Assembly: GCF_947504215.1 (NCBI RefSeq)
Contig: NZ_CANNGO010000006.1
Location: 1 to 64,000, forward strand
Reading direction: 5' to 3'
DNA length: 64,000 nt
Source of the DNA: an uncultured Ruegeria sp.
GTDB taxonomy: Bacteria > Pseudomonadota > Alphaproteobacteria > Rhodobacterales > Rhodobacteraceae
The notes beneath the pieces are model-generated. The model was not told where the DNA came from. It saw nothing but the letters and a program-made list of their open reading frames with translations, and ran no database searches. Each line of letters starts with the position of its first letter. The stretch's first letter is position 1. Below, piece after piece: positions 30,253-40,083 of this stretch. A program made the position numbers and the translations under genes.

Positions 30253-30329
30253 CGGGGCGTGGCGCAGTCTGGTAGCGCACCTGTTTTGGGTACAGGGGGT
30301 CGTAGGTTCGAATCCTGCCGCCCCGACCA
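30253..30329 (+). tRNA. tRNA-Pro (TGG)
   Basis: This is a complete 77-nt tRNA with acceptor stem CGGGGCG/CGCCCCG, anticodon loop TTTGGGT (anticodon TGG) and encoded CCA. It sits between the DUF192 gene and a convergent lipoprotein gene. Confidence 0.97.
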
Positions 30330-30340
30330 CTTTCTCAAAG

Positions 30341-30775
30341 TTATTTGGGTGAACCGCCAGCAGCCTGATACAGGTTGCTGATGGCTTCATCCAATGTCTT
30401 GCTTTCTATTGGGATGTTGATGGTTTGGCCGGTTTTCTGAGGCACCTCAAAAAACAGGTTAGCATCTACAAGGTAGCCTGCGTCGTTTCTCGTCGACGTC
30501 AATCGCATCACGCTTTGCGGTAGTTCCTTGGGATAGCCGTCATATGTCAGAATCAGATAAGCTGTGGCGTCCGGCGGCAGCGACTCTCTGCATTCAAAAG
30601 CGCGGCTTCCGATCTTTTTAAAGGTTTCGCCGGGTCCCGAGCAGCTGATCTCGAACGTGTCGAACAGCCTTTGGGGGTAGCTTTCAAACTGTGCGCTGCG
30701 TGACGCGATGGGCACATCTTGTGGTGTACAAGCCACGATCATGGCCATAGCGGGTAAAATGCGAAACAACTGCAT
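30341..30775 (-). CDS. Small putative lipoprotein, unknown function
   Basis: This is a 144-residue predicted secreted protein. A hydrophobic start ends at VACTPQ, a plausible lipobox with the lipidated Cys near residue 16. The mature part has two further Cys residues (SCSGPG and FECRE) that could form a disulfide, and it ends in an Ala/Gly/Ser tail. I do not recognise a family. The ATG at 30775 was used; the frame could begin at a TTG six codons earlier. Confidence 0.65.
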   Translation of the reverse strand: MQLFRILPAMAMIVACTPQDVPIASRSAQFESYPQRLFDTFEISCSGPGETFKKIGSRAFECRESLPPDATAYLILTYDGYPKELPQSVMRLTSTRNDAGYLVDANLFFEVPQKTGQTINIPIESKTLDEAISNLYQAAGGSPK

Positions 30776-31309
30776 CCTTTTGTAAGCCCTCAATCATTTG
30801 CGCATCTTCGGACCCGGTTTAGGTGTCGCAGCATCCATTCCAGGATGATTCTTGCCCAGCCTAGCCAGTCAGGCACCGGTTGATCAAATGCTGATAACTA
30901 TGCTGGTAAAAACGGCAATTCCCGTTGCAGCTTTGGGTCAGTGGCGAAAAATCGCCATGCGCGACCCTGTGGAGGAATCGGGTTCCAAAAACTGGCATCT
31001 CACTCAGACAATTTGGTCAACAAAAAAGATTTCAAAATGACTGAAAAATGACGTTGACCTTATATGGGTATTTACGCCAGATTGTATGAGCCGAAGAAAG
31101 CGCCACTACATCTGGTATCGAAAGCCAGAGAAGGCGCCGGGCGAGGGTCGGAAAGCACATCAAAGTATCGTGCAACCGTAGGGTCGGTTTCGCGCTGTTC
31201 GCAGCAGCGGTCGGACTTTTGCGCCTTTATCTTCGGTTTGGTGGGCGGCTTGCAATTTCAAAGCCCCAAGTAGCGTGACGATGCAATTGACAGAACCAGG
31301 GCGGCGGAC
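30776..31309. other. 534-base gap, long leader of nrdJ
   Basis: No convincing gene was found. It contains a structured stretch at 31100-31137: an outer GCGCC/GGCGC stem enclosing a CTGG/CCAG stem. Part of it (GCCACT, then AAGCCAGAGA) superficially resembles pieces of a cobalamin riboswitch, but the rest of the core is not visible. An open frame at 31064-31273 has no ribosome site and is not called. Confidence 0.4.
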
Positions 31310-34300
31310 ATGAAGATTGAAAGAAAATTCACAACAGCGGGGCAGGACGCATATGAGGATCTGGACTTTGTTTCAGCAACGTCTGAAATCCGAAACCCCG
31401 ATGGCACGATCGTCTTCCGCCTAGATGACATCGAAGTCCCGTCCAGCTGGAGCCAGGTTGCCAGCGACGTCATCGCACAGAAATATTTCCGCAAGGCTGG
31501 TGTTCCGACCAACCTGAAGAAGGTCAAAGAGAAAGACGTTCCAGAATTCCTATGGCGCTCGGTTCCCGTTGATGGTGCGGACTTTGAAGGAGAAACCTCT
31601 TCCAAGCAGGTGTTCGACCGTCTGGCCGGCGCCTGGGCCTATTGGGGCTGGAAAGGCGGCTATTTCTCGACCGAGGAAGACGCGCACGCCTATTTTGATG
31701 AGATGCGCTATATGTTAGCGACGCAACGCGCAGCGCCGAACAGCCCGCAGTGGTTCAATACAGGCTTGCATTGGGCATATGGCATCGACGGCCCGGCGCA
31801 GGGGCACCACTATGTCGATTATAAGACTGGCAAGCTGACCAAGTCGAAATCCGCATACGAACATCCACAACCGCACGCGTGCTTCATCCAATCCGTGAAC
31901 GACGATCTCGTGAACGAGGGTGGCATCATGGACCTGTGGGTGCGCGAGGCGCGTCTGTTCAAGTATGGCTCGGGTACCGGGACCAACTTCAGCCATTTGC
32001 GTGCCGACGGTGAGGCGCTGTCGGGTGGTGGCAAGTCTTCGGGTCTGATGGGCTTTCTCAAAATTGGTGACCGTGCAGCAGGTGCGATCAAATCCGGTGG
32101 GACAACCCGTCGGGCCGCAAAGATGGTGATCGTCGACGCGGATCACCCTGACATCGAGCAGTTCATCGAATGGAAGGTACTTGAAGAGCAGAAAGTAGCT
32201 TCGATCGTTGCCGGATCGAAGATGCACGAAAAGATGCTGAACGGCATTTTCGAGGCCATTCGCACATGGGACGGTGTTCAGGACGATGCATATGATCCCA
32301 ACAAGAACGACGCGCTGAAGACTGCCATTCGCGAGGCAAAAAAAGTCGCAATCCCAGAGACTTACATCAAGCGCGTGCTGGACTATGCCAAGCAGGGACA
32401 CGACAGCATCGAGTTCCCGACCTATGATACGGATTGGGATTCAGAGGCTTACAACTCGGTTTCGGGGCAGAACTCGAACAACTCGATCCGCGTAACCAAC
32501 GCCTTCCTGACGGCCGTCAAAAAAGACGCCGATTGGGAATTGATCAACCGCACCAACGGCAAGGTCGCTAAGACCGTCAAGGCGCGTGACTTGTGGGAAA
32601 AGGTTGGCCACGCAGCCTGGGCCTGCGCTGACCCTGGCATCCAGTTCCACGACACGGTTAATGAGTGGCACACTTGCCCCGAAGACGGCGCGATCCGCGG
32701 CTCGAACCCATGCTCGGAATACATGTTCCTGGATGACACGGCCTGTAACCTCGCGTCGATGAACCTGCTGACCTTCCTTAAGGATGATGAATTCCAGGCG
32801 GCGGACTACATGCACGCCTCGCGTCTTTGGACCCTGACACTGGAAATCTCGGTGACGATGGCCCAGTTTCCGTCCAAGGAAATCGCGCAACTGTCCTATG
32901 ATTTCCGCACCTTGGGTTTGGGGTATGCAAATATCGGCGGGTTGCTGATGAACATGGGGCACAGCTACGACTCGGACGAGGGCCGGGCGATCTGTGGCGC
33001 GTTGACTGCGATCATGACCGGTGTGGCTTATGCGACCTCAGCTGAGATTGCCGGTGAATTGGGCGCTTTCAAAGGATATGAGCGCAACGCCGACCATATG
33101 CTGCGCGTGATGCGCAATCATCGCCGGGCATCCCAAGGTGTGACTGAGGGATACGAAAAGCTGGCGGTGAAGCCAGTTCCTCTGGATCACGGCAACTGCC
33201 CCGACAAGCGCCTGGTCGATCTGGCTATGTCAGCCTGGGATGAGGCGCTGACGCTTGGCGAAAAGAATGGGTATCGCAACGCCCAGGCAACAGTGATTGC
33301 ACCAACTGGCACCATCGGTCTGGTAATGGACTGTGACACAACCGGGATCGAGCCTGATTTTGCGCTAGTAAAGTTCAAGAAGCTGGCCGGTGGCGGGTAC
33401 TTTAAGATTATCAACCGCTCGGTGCCTGCAGCGCTGGAAAAGCAGGGATATTCTTCGTCACAGATTGAAGAGATCGTGTCCTACGCGGTTGGGCATGGCA
33501 CTATCGGCAACGCGCCTGGCATCAACCACACCTCACTGACCGGTCACGGTTTTGGACCGAATGAGCTGGCCAAGGTGGACGCCGCATTGGCAAGCGCGTT
33601 CGATATTCGGTTCGTCTTCAACCAGTGGACATTGGGCGAAGATTTCTGCACCGGTGTTCTGGGCATCCCGGCGACCAAGCTAAACGACCCAACGTTCGAT
33701 CTGCTACGCCATCTGGGCTTTACCAAGGCGGATATCGACGCGGCCAACGACCATGTCTGCGGAACCATGACGCTGGAAGGCGCGCCGCACTTGAAGGAAG
33801 AGCATTATTCGATCTTCGACTGCGCCAACCCGTGCGGCAAGAAAGGTAAGCGTTTCCTTGGGGTTGATAGCCACATCACCATGATGGCCGCGGCCCAAAG
33901 CTTCATCTCGGGTGCGATCAGCAAAACGATCAACATGCCGAATGACGCGACCATCGAGGATTGCCAGAAGGCTTATGAGCTCAGCTGGTCGCTCGGTGTG
34001 AAGGCCAATGCGCTATACCGTGACGGCTCGAAACTGTCGCAGCCTCTGGCGGCAGCGCTGGTCGAGGATGACGACGAGGCGGCAGAGGTGCTGGAGAGCG
34101 GCACGGCCCATGAAAAAGCCGTCGTTCTCGCCGAAAAGGTTATTGAGAAGGTCGTCGTCAAGGAAATCATCCGCAGCCATCGTGAGAAACTGCCGCATCG
34201 CCGCAAGGGTTACACCCAGAAAGCAATCGTCGGTGGCCACAAGGTCTATCTGCGGACAGGTGAGTTCGAAGACGGCAAGCTGGGCGAAATCTTCATCGAC

Positions 34301-34939
34301 ATGCACAAGGAAGGCGCTGGCTTCCGGGCGATGATGAACAACTTTGCCATCGCAGTGTCGGTTGGCCTGCAATATGGCGTGCCACTGGAGGAATTCGTGG
34401 ACGCCTTTACCTTCACCAAGTTCGAACCGGCTGGGATGGTACAAGGCAACGACTCGATCAAGAATGCGACGTCGATCCTGGACTACATCTTCCGCGAACT
34501 GGCCGTGTCTTATCTGGACCGCACCGATCTGGCCCATGTGAAACCCGAAGGGGCATCTTTCGACGACCTTGGCCGGGGTGAGGAAGAGGGCGTATCAAAC
34601 GTATCCGAGATAAGCGAAAGCGCGGCGACCAAATCCTTGGAAGTGCTGAAACAAATCAGTTCGACCGGCTATTTGCGTAAACGCCTGCCGCAAGATCTGG
34701 TGGTGTTCAACGGTGGCCAAGCCGAAGTGAACGGAATGGCAGAATCAGCAAGCCAGTTCGAAGTGCAAAGCGAAACAACTGTCGTGGCCGAGGTTGCAAC
34801 CGGAATGGATGCGCGCACCAAAGCCAAAATGCAGGGGTACGAGGGCGACCCGTGCGGAGAATGTGGAAACTACACGCTGGTGCGCAACGGCACCTGCATG
34901 AAATGCAACACCTGCGGGTCTACCAGCGGGTGTAGCTAA
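31310..34939 (+). CDS. nrdJ: Class II (B12-dependent) ribonucleotide reductase
   Basis: NrdJ reduces ribonucleotides to deoxyribonucleotides with adenosylcobalamin, with or without oxygen. The 1209-residue protein is the long class II form. It shows [35 protein letters not shown], the finger-loop region [20 protein letters not shown], and [20 protein letters not shown]. An extension of about 200 residues ends in a zinc-ribbon-like cluster of Cys (CGECGNYTL and [13 protein letters not shown]). A GGGCGGCGG site precedes the ATG. It is monocistronic, with a long leader and a hairpin-rich 3' gap. This makes the organism's DNA synthesis partly cobalamin-dependent. Confidence 0.97.
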   Translation: MKIERKFTTAGQDAYEDLDFVSATSEIRNPDGTIVFRLDDIEVPSSWSQVASDVIAQKYFRKAGVPTNLKKVKEKDVPEFLWRSVPVDGADFEGETSSKQVFDRLAGAWAYWGWKGGYFSTEEDAHAYFDEMRYMLATQRAAPNSPQWFNTGLHWAYGIDGPAQGHHYVDYKTGKLTKSKSAYEHPQPHACFIQSVNDDLVNEGGIMDLWVREARLFKYGSGTGTNFSHLRADGEALSGGGKSSGLMGFLKIGDRAAGAIKSGGTTRRAAKMVIVDADHPDIEQFIEWKVLEEQKVASIVAGSKMHEKMLNGIFEAIRTWDGVQDDAYDPNKNDALKTAIREAKKVAIPETYIKRVLDYAKQGHDSIEFPTYDTDWDSEAYNSVSGQNSNNSIRVTNAFLTAVKKDADWELINRTNGKVAKTVKARDLWEKVGHAAWACADPGIQFHDTVNEWHTCPEDGAIRGSNPCSEYMFLDDTACNLASMNLLTFLKDDEFQAADYMHASRLWTLTLEISVTMAQFPSKEIAQLSYDFRTLGLGYANIGGLLMNMGHSYDSDEGRAICGALTAIMTGVAYATSAEIAGELGAFKGYERNADHMLRVMRNHRRASQGVTEGYEKLAVKPVPLDHGNCPDKRLVDLAMSAWDEALTLGEKNGYRNAQATVIAPTGTIGLVMDCDTTGIEPDFALVKFKKLAGGGYFKIINRSVPAALEKQGYSSSQIEEIVSYAVGHGTIGNAPGINHTSLTGHGFGPNELAKVDAALASAFDIRFVFNQWTLGEDFCTGVLGIPATKLNDPTFDLLRHLGFTKADIDAANDHVCGTMTLEGAPHLKEEHYSIFDCANPCGKKGKRFLGVDSHITMMAAAQSFISGAISKTINMPNDATIEDCQKAYELSWSLGVKANALYRDGSKLSQPLAAALVEDDDEAAEVLESGTAHEKAVVLAEKVIEKVVVKEIIRSHREKLPHRRKGYTQKAIVGGHKVYLRTGEFEDGKLGEIFIDMHKEGAGFRAMMNNFAIAVSVGLQYGVPLEEFVDAFTFTKFEPAGMVQGNDSIKNATSILDYIFRELAVSYLDRTDLAHVKPEGASFDDLGRGEEEGVSNVSEISESAATKSLEVLKQISSTGYLRKRLPQDLVVFNGGQAEVNGMAESASQFEVQSETTVVAEVATGMDARTKAKMQGYEGDPCGECGNYTLVRNGTCMKCNTCGSTSGCS

Positions 34940-35007
34940 AGAAAACACCCTGCCACGCGGGGTGTAGGGGCCGGATTATCCCTCGGTAAACCGGTCCTGA
35001 CGAACTC

Positions 35008-35238
35008 GGAGCAAGGCAAAGCCTAAGGCTTACCTAATTGCCTTGCTCCACTCGACCGGCATGCCCGTGTTGGTCGGGAACAGGGTGGGGCGGAATATTT
35101 GCTCTTTCCCACTCTCTCACGGAACGGGTGCGCTCGTTCCATGCGCAGTCCAGGCCGCAGGCAAAAAAATACCGGGCGGTCAACGAAATGAGCCTGGAAG
35201 GCGAAACTAACAGGGGGCTTCGGCCCCCTTTCTTTTTT
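35008..35238 (+). ncRNA. Candidate structured RNA ending in a terminator
   Basis: A perfect 12-bp inverted repeat (35008-35019 with 35038-35049, itself enclosing the AAGCCT/AGGCTT repeat) is followed by a second stem and then a UUCG-loop terminator. The terminator is 274 bases beyond nrdJ with no gene between, so it could end a small RNA. It matches no RNA family I can recognise (checked by eye against tmRNA, 4.5S, RNase P motifs). It could equally be the nrdJ 3' UTR. Confidence 0.25.
35213..35238 (+). terminator. Strong UUCG-loop terminator
   Basis: GGGGGC-TTCG-GCCCCC is followed by TTTCTTTTTT. It lies 274 bases after nrdJ and ends either the nrdJ transcript or a small RNA. Confidence 0.88.
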
Positions 35239-35486
35239 GTCCGGCCCGAGTCGCCGTTTTGAGCAGAGCCTTGCCGGATTGTCGCAAACATGTCGGGCAA
35301 GAACCGCCGAACCGTCGTGTCGGCGTTTCGCCCAGCGGGGGATTGCAGACCCGACTCGGCCAAACACGCGGAGTTTGGCGCGAAACCATCGCATTTAGCC
35401 GAGGCGGGTGGTCTGGCGTCACGCAAAGGTGTCTTTGGTGCCTGTCCGGACACAAACACGTAAAAAGCCACTCAGGAGGCAACGTA

Positions 35487-35732
35487 ATGAAACCGCAAAA
35501 TCTAGCTGTTATCTCGGCAATCGCACTTGGACTGCCGGCAATGGCACTGGCGCAATCCAGCGCTGACACCAATGGCGACGGCGTTCTGACGATCGACGAA
35601 GTCCAAGCTGTAATGCCCGAAGTCGACACTGATGGCTTCTCGGCAATGGATGCAAATGGCGATGGCGCATTGGATGCCGATGAGATCGCAGTTGCACAAG
35701 AGGCGGGCTTACTGCCGCCCAGCAACGGTTAA
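35487..35732 (+). CDS. Small secreted EF-hand protein
   Basis: This is an 81-residue protein with a cleavable signal peptide (cut after ALA at about residue 22) and two EF-hand calcium loops, at 27-38 (DTNGDGVLTIDE) and 55-66 (DANGDGALDADE), both with acidic residues at positions 1, 5 and 12. It is likely a periplasmic calcium-binding protein. The start at 35487 is supported by a GGAGG site; the frame is open 76 codons upstream without sense. The partner is unknown. A terminator follows. Confidence 0.85.
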   Translation: MKPQNLAVISAIALGLPAMALAQSSADTNGDGVLTIDEVQAVMPEVDTDGFSAMDANGDGALDADEIAVAQEAGLLPPSNG

Positions 35733-35747
35733 TTGATAGACAACAGA

Positions 35748-35779
35748 GGCGGCCCGAATTCGTTCGGGCCGCCGTTTTT
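35748..35779. terminator. Terminator between EF-hand gene and mttB-like gene
   Basis: An 11-bp perfect stem (GGCGGCCCGAA/TTCGGGCCGCC) with loop TTCG is followed by GTTTTTC on the plus strand. It sits between convergent genes. Confidence 0.85.
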
Positions 35780-35786
35780 CAATAGC

Positions 35787-37331
35787 TTATGCAGGTAAGT
35801 GAATGTTGAATTTGCGGCGTAACTCGTCATCCAGCAGTGCGTCGAATTTCGCCGGTGAAGGTGCCGAAAGGATTTCTTCCTTACGCGCAGTTGCCTTGTC
35901 CAGCAAATCAGGTTTGCCCAATTCAACCCATTCTTTCGGCGACGTACGATCGCCAAAAGTGGGATAGACATAGTCGGCCTGCATCCGGCTTAGGGTCGCA
36001 TCGGTGCCCAGATAGTGGCCAGGACCGCCGATACAAACTTCGGCGATCTGATCCAGGGCCAAAGTCTCATCCGACACTTCAATTCCACGCACACACCGCA
36101 GGGCTTGTCCGATCAGGTCATCGCCAAGGATCAGACTTTCGAAGCAGAATCCCAACAGTGACGCATGCATGCCCGCTGCTTCGTAAACCATGTTCAAACC
36201 CGCCAAACCCGCCATGACATTTGAGCACATTTGTTCCCAACCAGCCTGCATGTCGGGTAGTTTGGAATCGGAGGCGCCGGCCGCGGCACCGCCCGGAAGG
36301 TTATAGAACTTATGCATCTGAGCGCACCCAGCACTGAGAAGCGCCTGTTCACCTGATCCGATGGACATTGCGCCCGTGCGCAGATCCAGACCGAAGGGCC
36401 AAGTGCCAAAAACCGCCGGAGCACCGGGGCTTACGGCATTTACATAAACCAGACCGGCAAGGCATTCTGCAGTGGCTTGCGTGATCGCGCCGGCGATGGT
36501 TGAAGGGGCGGTAGCACCGGCCATCCCCGCGGACAGCAGCAGTACCGGCATTCCGGCTTTGATGCATTCCTCCATCACCTGACAGCTTTCGGTCGCGAAC
36601 TTCATCGGCGGAACCACGAAGCAGTTGGAGTTCGACATAAACGGCCGCTCGCGCCATTTGTCTTCTCCGCCAGCGATCATGTGCAGCATTTCTATTGCCG
36701 GTGCGACGTGATGAGGCTCGGTGAACGAGGTGCCGATATGCTTATAAGTACCTGATGTACATGCATAAACAGTGTTCAGATCCATTTCGAGATTGTCGGC
36801 GATATCGCGACAGACCATGGGTCGCTGAACAAAATGGATGTTGTCCAATTGCTGGCAAATCCGCGAGGCGTCGTGCAAGTCCTGCACCGTCGAATGGCGG
36901 TATTCGCGGCCGTGGACATCGACCATGCTGACGGCGGCACCGGCGGTGCCGTAATGCACTTTTGATCCCGACAGCTCTAGGTCTGTTTTGCCGTCCCGGC
37001 TGTGGAGAGTAACTGATCGATTGGCCTTGGCAATCGTGTCTTCGACCAGGGCGCGGGGGAACCGAATGCGACCGTCGTCCCCCAGAATGCATCCGGCACC
37101 GACCAGATAGTCAATTCCGCTTGGCGGGGCATCGGCAAGGCCAATCGTTTCCAACGCTTGTAGGGCAGCTTCGTGGATGCGTTCCACCTGTGCCTGGGTC
37201 AGCGGTTTGTATGTCCCGCCTTCCATTCCAGGGCGCACAGGACGCAGATGTTCGGGCAGAGCGGAGGCGCGGGCTGCACGGCGCGCAGAGCGTCCGCCAC
37301 TGCGCGAGGTATTTCGGGTTTGGTTGTTCAT
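35787..37331 (-). CDS. MttB-family (non-pyrrolysine) methyltransferase
   Basis: This is a 514-residue member of the trimethylamine methyltransferase (MttB) superfamily. The N-terminal 40 residues are Arg-rich; the TIM-barrel follows, with LEDTIAKANRSVTLHSRD, HYGTAGAAVSMVD, PMVCRDIADNLEMDLN and a Gly/Ala-rich run near 275. The frame has no in-frame TAG, so it is not the pyrrolysine enzyme; related proteins demethylate glycine betaine, proline betaine or other quaternary amines and hand the methyl to a corrinoid protein. The likely corrinoid partner is the one at 8783. The substrate is unknown. A 9-bp inverted repeat lies upstream. Confidence 0.9.
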   Translation of the reverse strand: MNNQTRNTSRSGGRSARRAARASALPEHLRPVRPGMEGGTYKPLTQAQVERIHEAALQALETIGLADAPPSGIDYLVGAGCILGDDGRIRFPRALVEDTIAKANRSVTLHSRDGKTDLELSGSKVHYGTAGAAVSMVDVHGREYRHSTVQDLHDASRICQQLDNIHFVQRPMVCRDIADNLEMDLNTVYACTSGTYKHIGTSFTEPHHVAPAIEMLHMIAGGEDKWRERPFMSNSNCFVVPPMKFATESCQVMEECIKAGMPVLLLSAGMAGATAPSTIAGAITQATAECLAGLVYVNAVSPGAPAVFGTWPFGLDLRTGAMSIGSGEQALLSAGCAQMHKFYNLPGGAAAGASDSKLPDMQAGWEQMCSNVMAGLAGLNMVYEAAGMHASLLGFCFESLILGDDLIGQALRCVRGIEVSDETLALDQIAEVCIGGPGHYLGTDATLSRMQADYVYPTFGDRTSPKEWVELGKPDLLDKATARKEEILSAPSPAKFDALLDDELRRKFNIHLPA

Positions 37332-37354
37332 GTATAAAGTCCGGTCGCTAATCT

Positions 37355-37382
37355 GTGTCGTGAGAAGATGGTTTCACGACAC
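37355..37382. promoter_or_regulatory. Inverted repeat upstream of mttB-like gene, possible operator
   Basis: A perfect 9-bp inverted repeat (GTGTCGTGA, 10 bases, TCACGACAC) lies 24-51 bases before the methyltransferase start and has no T run. It is a good candidate for a dimeric regulator site. Confidence 0.45.
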
Positions 37383-37592
37383 GTGCGGACGACCCCGTGC
37401 TGCACGCCCACGATCCGCACCAATGGTGCGGCTGATCAGGCGGATTTTCCAGACTTCATTATGCATGCGACCTCGCAAATAATGGTTCAGACTTTTCCAG
37501 TCGGGGACGGGAAAATCTGTCCTGTTTGCGACCAGTGCCCAAAAAACCTGTGATGTGAGGCAGAACGTATAGCTTAGGAGAATACATGACTC

Positions 37593-37620
37593 AGATTTTC
37601 TCCCGCTATAGGAGAAATCT
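37593..37620. repeat. Imperfect inverted repeat
   Basis: AGATTTTCTCC and GGAGAAATCT form a 10-bp stem with one bulged T around a 7-base loop, about 100 bases before the barrel gene. It could be an operator or a transcript hairpin. Confidence 0.35.
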
Positions 37621-37721
37621 GTTATACTTCGATCACTTAATGAGGAGTGGCGCGCGATCTGAATTGAAATCTGACAATTACGAACCAAGTTTCAACTGAT
37701 GGCTGGTGGTCGGCCAAATGC

Positions 37722-38267
37722 ATGCGTGGACCTGTCTTGATGACGTGTACGAAACCTCTTTCAGCTCTGATTGTCTCGGTGATGATCACTTGTGCTGCCC
37801 CTGCTTTGGCAGAGGACTGGACAGGGGCCTATGCGGGTTTCAGCTTTGGATATGCTGATGCGGATGGCCCGGGTGGGGCCAGCGGCGATGACACGGCCTT
37901 TGGCGCGCATATCGGTTATGATCGAGACTTCGGTAACTTTATTCTGGGTGGTGAGCTTGAGTATAACCGATTGTCCCTGAACCTGAGCGACGATCAGGGC
38001 AGTCTGGACAGCATGACAAGCCTGAAGTTTCGCGGTGGGTACGATTTTGGCAGTGCGCTTGGATATGTGGTTGTTGGTGCCGCGCGTGCGGAAACATCAG
38101 TTACCAGTGATACTGCCGCAGTTTACGGAATCGGTGTTGCCTATCCGATTGGAGACAACTTTGTCATCAGCGGCGAAGCGTTGCGTCAAAACTTCAACGA
38201 TGTGACGCGAACGAATGGCGGCCTTGATTCGAACGTTTTCAACCTGCGAACAACCTTTCGGTTCTGA
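37722..38267 (+). CDS. Outer-membrane beta-barrel protein
   Basis: This is a 181-residue protein with a signal peptide (cut after ALA, near residue 30) and a small porin-like barrel of the OmpA/Omp25 type. It begins EDWTGAYAGFSFGYA, has alternating polar/aromatic strands with a central GAHIGYDRDFGNFILGGE, and ends in the outer-membrane signature LRTTFRF with terminal Phe. The function is unknown. An ATG at 37740 is a possible alternative start, since the ribosome site is unclear. Confidence 0.85.
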   Translation: MRGPVLMTCTKPLSALIVSVMITCAAPALAEDWTGAYAGFSFGYADADGPGGASGDDTAFGAHIGYDRDFGNFILGGELEYNRLSLNLSDDQGSLDSMTSLKFRGGYDFGSALGYVVVGAARAETSVTSDTAAVYGIGVAYPIGDNFVISGEALRQNFNDVTRTNGGLDSNVFNLRTTFRF

Positions 38268-38273
38268 GGTGGA

Positions 38274-39461
38274 TCACTCAGCAGCCTGACAATCGGCAAG
38301 GGTTGCGGCAAACTCACACAAAGTTTTCAACGCAGATGCAAACCGTTCGTCGTCGATGGTCATAGCGACCCGAACGTGACCTGCGGCGGCTTTCCCAAAG
38401 CTTTCGCCCGGCATGACGGCAATTGAATGCGTATCCAACAGGGCGTTGGCAAATCCTTCGCCGCTTAAGCCTGTGGCGCGGACATCCAGCATCACATACA
38501 TCGCGCCTTGGGCAGGAACCAAACCGACAGTGTTCTGAGCTGCCAACAGGTCCATTGCCAAAGCACGGCGACGGCGGAACGGGGCAGCAATGTCTTCTTC
38601 AAGGACCGTGCCCGCATTCAGCGCGAAACTTGCCGCATCCTGAATGAAACCAGGCACGCCGTAAGTGGTATGGGTTGCCAGATTGATAAAGTGATCGATC
38701 ACCTCTTCCGGGCCAACAATCCACCCGCAGCGAGAGCCGGTCATGGCGTGGGACTTGGACATTGACCCAACAACCAGGGTTTGATCAGCCATGCCGGGCA
38801 GGGCGCGGGGCGAAAGGTGGGCGCCTTGCCAGACCTGCGTGTCATACACCTCGTCCGAGATCAGCCACAGGTCACGCCGCTTGCACAGATCTGCAATATT
38901 CTCAAGCGTTTGGCGGGAATAGACCACCCCGGTTGGGTTGTTTGGGGTGTTGATCAACAGCGACACGGCCCCGTCTGCTGCAGCCTCGATGGACTCGGCG
39001 CGAGGTTGGAACGCATCTTCCGCGGTAGTCGCGACGGCGCGCGCGATGGCACCGGCACCTCGGATCGTTCCGGGGTAAGTGGCGTAATAGGGATCAAGAT
39101 ACAGGCCGACATCCCCCGGATCGCAGACAGCCATATGCGCCGCAAACAAACCTGCTTGGCCACCGGGTGTAATCAGTACGTTCTTGCGGGTGGTTGGGAT
39201 GCCGCTACGCATCTGCACCCGTGCCGCGACAGTGTCGCGCAACATATCTGTGCCCGGAACCATCGCATAACCTGTATGCCCATCCCGAGCCGAGGTTTCC
39301 ATGGCCCCCAAAATTGACGGATCGGTTCGGATGTCATGCTCGCCAATCGTCAGCTCGGTCACAGCGTGCCCTTCACTGACCATGCGCCGTGCGCGGTAAA
39401 AGACATCCCACCCGTCGCCGCCGCCACCGGTCAGATGAGTGATGCGCTGAGACAGTTTCAT
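38274..39461 (-). CDS. PLP-dependent aminotransferase
   Basis: This is a 395-residue class I/II aminotransferase. The PLP lysine lies in VVGSMSKSHAMTGSR, with NTPNNPTGVVYS for cofactor contacts and ISDEVYD for the PLP-binding Asp/Tyr. The start was placed at MKLSQRI with an AAGGG site nine bases upstream; the frame is open 19 codons further. It is convergent with the barrel gene and follows the YjbR gene on the same strand. The substrate is unresolved. Confidence 0.88.
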   Translation of the reverse strand: MKLSQRITHLTGGGGDGWDVFYRARRMVSEGHAVTELTIGEHDIRTDPSILGAMETSARDGHTGYAMVPGTDMLRDTVAARVQMRSGIPTTRKNVLITPGGQAGLFAAHMAVCDPGDVGLYLDPYYATYPGTIRGAGAIARAVATTAEDAFQPRAESIEAAADGAVSLLINTPNNPTGVVYSRQTLENIADLCKRRDLWLISDEVYDTQVWQGAHLSPRALPGMADQTLVVGSMSKSHAMTGSRCGWIVGPEEVIDHFINLATHTTYGVPGFIQDAASFALNAGTVLEEDIAAPFRRRRALAMDLLAAQNTVGLVPAQGAMYVMLDVRATGLSGEGFANALLDTHSIAVMPGESFGKAAAGHVRVAMTIDDERFASALKTLCEFAATLADCQAAE

Positions 39462-39518
39462 AGCTACGCCCTTGATACTCTTTAAGGCGACTGGGGCAGA
39501 GCCAAGGACAATTGTCAA

Positions 39519-39863
39519 TCAGCTTCGCGGCGGTAATTCAGCCTGAGCTTTTTTTGTCAGCGAGGCCCGTACCAGATCGTAAGATGCGGCGAGGCGGTGA
39601 CGCATTTCTGCAGAGTCCGCATCGAAGGGCAGACGCACCCAACTGCGATGAAAGTACGGGGCTTTGACTCCGACGCCCGCATCAATCAGCATCTGAGCGG
39701 TTTCGATGTCAGGTGTTTTGACGGAAACCCCGTCATTTTTGACCCCGATGCAGGCAAACATTTTGCCGCCGATTTTCCAGGCGTCATGGCCACCACCCCA
39801 CGGATCGGACCATTCGGCCCCCGGTAGGCCGCGGCAGATGGAATTGACGTGATCTCGGCTCAT
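39519..39863 (-). CDS. MmcQ/YjbR family protein
   Basis: This is a 114-residue protein of the MmcQ/YjbR family: a small alpha/beta fold with ICRGLPGAEWSDPWGGGH, WKIGGKMFACIG and a C-terminal PYFHRSWVRLP. The function is unknown, possibly DNA binding. The frame is open 51 codons upstream, but the ATG at 39863 gives the normal family length. Confidence 0.8.
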   Translation of the reverse strand: MSRDHVNSICRGLPGAEWSDPWGGGHDAWKIGGKMFACIGVKNDGVSVKTPDIETAQMLIDAGVGVKAPYFHRSWVRLPFDADSAEMRHRLAASYDLVRASLTKKAQAELPPRS

Positions 39864-40083
39864 GCCAGGTACAGTGCCGCGCTGCGCGTTTGAACTCAAG
39901 TCTTGGCATGTGATCAATCCCGTGATAATCGAATTCCCATGAACCCGATGACCTGCATCATTATCTGCTGCATTACCTGCTGAATTCTCAAGCGGGCCGG
40001 TTTCTTTCGTTTTCATCCCTGAGACAAGTTGCTAAGCCCGCGCCAACGCGCGACGCGCATGCCGTTTCTTAGGAGCCCGACCG

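Larger units (their letters stand above)
34940..35486. other. 547-base hairpin-rich gap after nrdJ
   Basis: This gap holds several stems: ACACCC/GGGTGT at 34945-34965, a perfect 12-bp stem at 35008-35049, GGAACG/CGTTCC near 35121-35140, and a strong terminator at 35213-35238. No gene was recognised. Open frames on both strands look like by-products of high GC. It may be a repeat element or encode an RNA. Confidence 0.5.
37332..37721. other. 390-base divergent gap between mttB-like and barrel genes
   Basis: This gap is AT-richer than its surroundings and carries promoters of two divergent genes. Two inverted repeats are listed separately. A 104-codon minus-strand frame at 37374-37688 has no ribosome site and is not called. 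Confidence 0.5.

Noticed and set aside
31064..31273. 69-codon frame before nrdJ
   Set aside because: There is no ribosome site or recognised sequence; a structured leader explains the region as well.
35034..35471. Minus-strand 145-codon frame in the nrdJ 3' gap
   Set aside because: It crosses the strong hairpins and terminator and has no domain; more likely part of an intergenic element.
35787..37331. Pyrrolysine-type MttB
   Set aside because: The frame is full length with no internal TAG, so it belongs to the non-pyrrolysine branch.
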